Below, piece by piece: positions 63,160 to 64,000 of a stretch of 64,000 nucleotides of DNA. Numbering within the stretch: the stretch's first letter is position 1; the number at the start of each line of letters is the position of its first letter. The notes beneath the pieces are model-generated. The model worked only from the letters and a program-made list of their open reading frames with translations. It made no database searches and was not told where the DNA came from. The stretch covers positions 4,344,501 through 4,408,500 of the forward strand of contig NZ_CP133778.1 in the NCBI RefSeq assembly GCF_034347405.1. Reading direction: 5' to 3'. The stretch comes from Pseudomonas sp. CCC3.1. GTDB lineage: Bacteria; Pseudomonadota; Gammaproteobacteria; Pseudomonadales; Pseudomonadaceae. A program made the translations under genes and the position numbers.

Positions 63160-63279
63160 TCAGGCCGATTCAGCCGCTCGTTTTTCCAGCTCTTGTTTCA
63201 TCTCCATGTATTCACGGAAGAACTCGTAGCCTTTCTTGGCGACGACGATGACGCCAACAATTGCGAACAGATTTTTCAT
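63160..63279 (-). CDS. 39-residue single-pass membrane peptide
   Basis: The frame starts MKNLFAIVGVIVVAKKGYEF, with one short hydrophobic stretch (4-14), then a charged helix (YMEMKQELEKRAAESA). Clean reading, typical codon use and position upstream of two small same-strand genes support it. It could anchor a partner at the membrane; no function is known. Confidence 0.6.
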   Translation of the reverse strand: MKNLFAIVGVIVVAKKGYEFFREYMEMKQELEKRAAESA

Positions 63280-63498
63280 GGTGCGGCCTCTCGGGGTTAC
63301 AGATCTCAGTGGCTCGGGTCGATGAAAACCATCGTTTTGCCTGTTGATGAGAGAAGCATGAGGGGCCTTCGCGACAGGGAGTGTCGTGAACGGTTGAGCC
63401 GACAGTTTTCGCTGAGAACCGCATCCTGGGTCTGAGCGCCATTCCGGATGCGGTGTTCAGAGCGAGGTTCTTGAGTAACCAGATGCATCCTGCAGGGT

Positions 63499-63999
63499 TT
63501 ACTCGGTTTCGTGTTTACTGGCGAGGCTCCTGAGCAACACGTTATTCATGTGTTGGGAATGTGTGCATATAGCACCGGCTTCCCAAGGCTCTGCTTCCAT
63601 CATCAGATACTGCTTAACACTGTCGATGGTGTTGTTCTTATAAAACTCTTTCTTAGCCGCGGGCATGAAATTACTCAGGCGTGAGTTCTTGTCATGGCTG
63701 ATCAGGCAGAGATTGCCGAACGAATTCAGCGCGCCAGCGTCGAGCTGAACTTGTCCGTCTAATGGATGCTGCGGGTAGTAATGCTCTACCGAACTACGGA
63801 AAGTGAATTCATAGGATTTAACCGGCTCGCTTGCGCCGTGCTCAAGCCAAAGCAGGTAGTCCAGAAAGTTGAACACCAGGTTGTTTTCGATGTTGCCAAA
63901 CGTCAATCTGGACTCAATTTTCTCCGCGGTAATGCTTTCGCGACGTGTCTGACATCCACCCTTGTTCTGATAAATGATCGCGTAGTAATCCAGGCCTGT
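63499..63999 (-). CDS. C-terminal part of a GmrSD-like (DUF262/DUF1524) nuclease, cut by window edge
   Basis: The frame is open to the window edge; 166 C-terminal residues are visible. SSVEHYYPQHPLDG followed by LNSFGNLCLISHDKNSRLSN matches the DUF1524 HNH domain: His-Tyr-x-Pro-Gln, GNL and the Asn of the catalytic box. In GmrSD and related type IV enzymes an N-terminal DUF262 NTPase precedes this domain and cleavage targets modified phage DNA. The DUF262 half should lie beyond base 64000. The gap 63280-63498 before it holds nothing supported. Confidence 0.8.
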   Translation of the reverse strand, partial: TGLDYYAIIYQNKGGCQTRRESITAEKIESRLTFGNIENNLVFNFLDYLLWLEHGASEPVKSYEFTFRSSVEHYYPQHPLDGQVQLDAGALNSFGNLCLISHDKNSRLSNFMPAAKKEFYKNNTIDSVKQYLMMEAEPWEAGAICTHSQHMNNVLLRSLASKHETE

Positions 64000-64000
64000 C

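Noticed and set aside
43326..64000. attR copy of the ssrA 3' end
   Set aside because: Reading the gaps on both strands found no run matching TTCAAATCCCCCCGGCTCC; it is probably outside the window.

Overview
The window is a Pseudomonas chromosome segment. The evidence is the order dnaK-grpE-recN-fur-bamE-rnfH-ratA-smpB, a REP element of the type common in pseudomonads, an lldR/lldP lactate locus, and a tmRNA with the tag ANDETYEGQALAA. No species is assigned.

Region 1 (1-19342) is core genome. It holds stress, SOS and iron genes (dnaK, grpE with a sigma-32 type promoter, recN with a LexA box, fur). It also holds an outer-membrane assembly lipoprotein (bamE), rnfH-ratA, a sodium-dependent transporter and smpB. 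A lactate block follows (lldR, lldP, lutABC, FAD/Fe-S D-lactate dehydrogenase); lutA has an apparent frameshift at a C-run. An sfnB-like flavoprotein gene behind a sigma-54 type promoter and a small secreted protein come next. The region ends with ssrA, so both partners of trans-translation (smpB and tmRNA) lie in this window.

Region 2 (19343-about 24840) is the integration module of a genomic island inserted at the ssrA 3' end. It has a P4-type integrase, a 1 kb non-coding stretch with strong hairpins, a DUF3987 protein, a second tyrosine-recombinase-like protein and small partners. No second copy of the ssrA 3' end was seen, so the island probably runs past the right edge.

Region 3 (about 24840-64000) is dense anti-phage cargo. 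In order it holds: qatA-qatB-qatC with no qatD; a four-gene translationally coupled set (DNA methyltransferase, DUF1016 PD-(D/E)XK protein, helicase, GIY-YIG nuclease); an HNH_2 nuclease; and a 1710-residue exonuclease-RecQ-UvrD fusion. An Mrr endonuclease follows. Next is a five-gene operon (AAA+ ATPase, amphipathic helical protein, ZorA-like motor, ZorB-like OmpA protein, YaaW-like protein). After it come an ADP-ribosylglycohydrolase, a WYL regulator, a Cas4-like nuclease-helicase with an unrecognised partner, a second WYL regulator, a HEPN-like protein, a papain-like cysteine-peptidase-fold protein, three very small genes and the C-terminal end of a GmrSD-like nuclease.

The best candidate for an undescribed system is the 44976-51950 operon. 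It pairs the ZorA/ZorB proton-motor signature with partners that match no Zorya type I, II or III effector. Short conserved non-coding elements (a 23-nt element at 37886 and 59852; a 22-nt element at 38146 and 53834) and a WYL-gene remnant at 52.1 kb suggest the separate modules share regulation and have been reshuffled by recombination.
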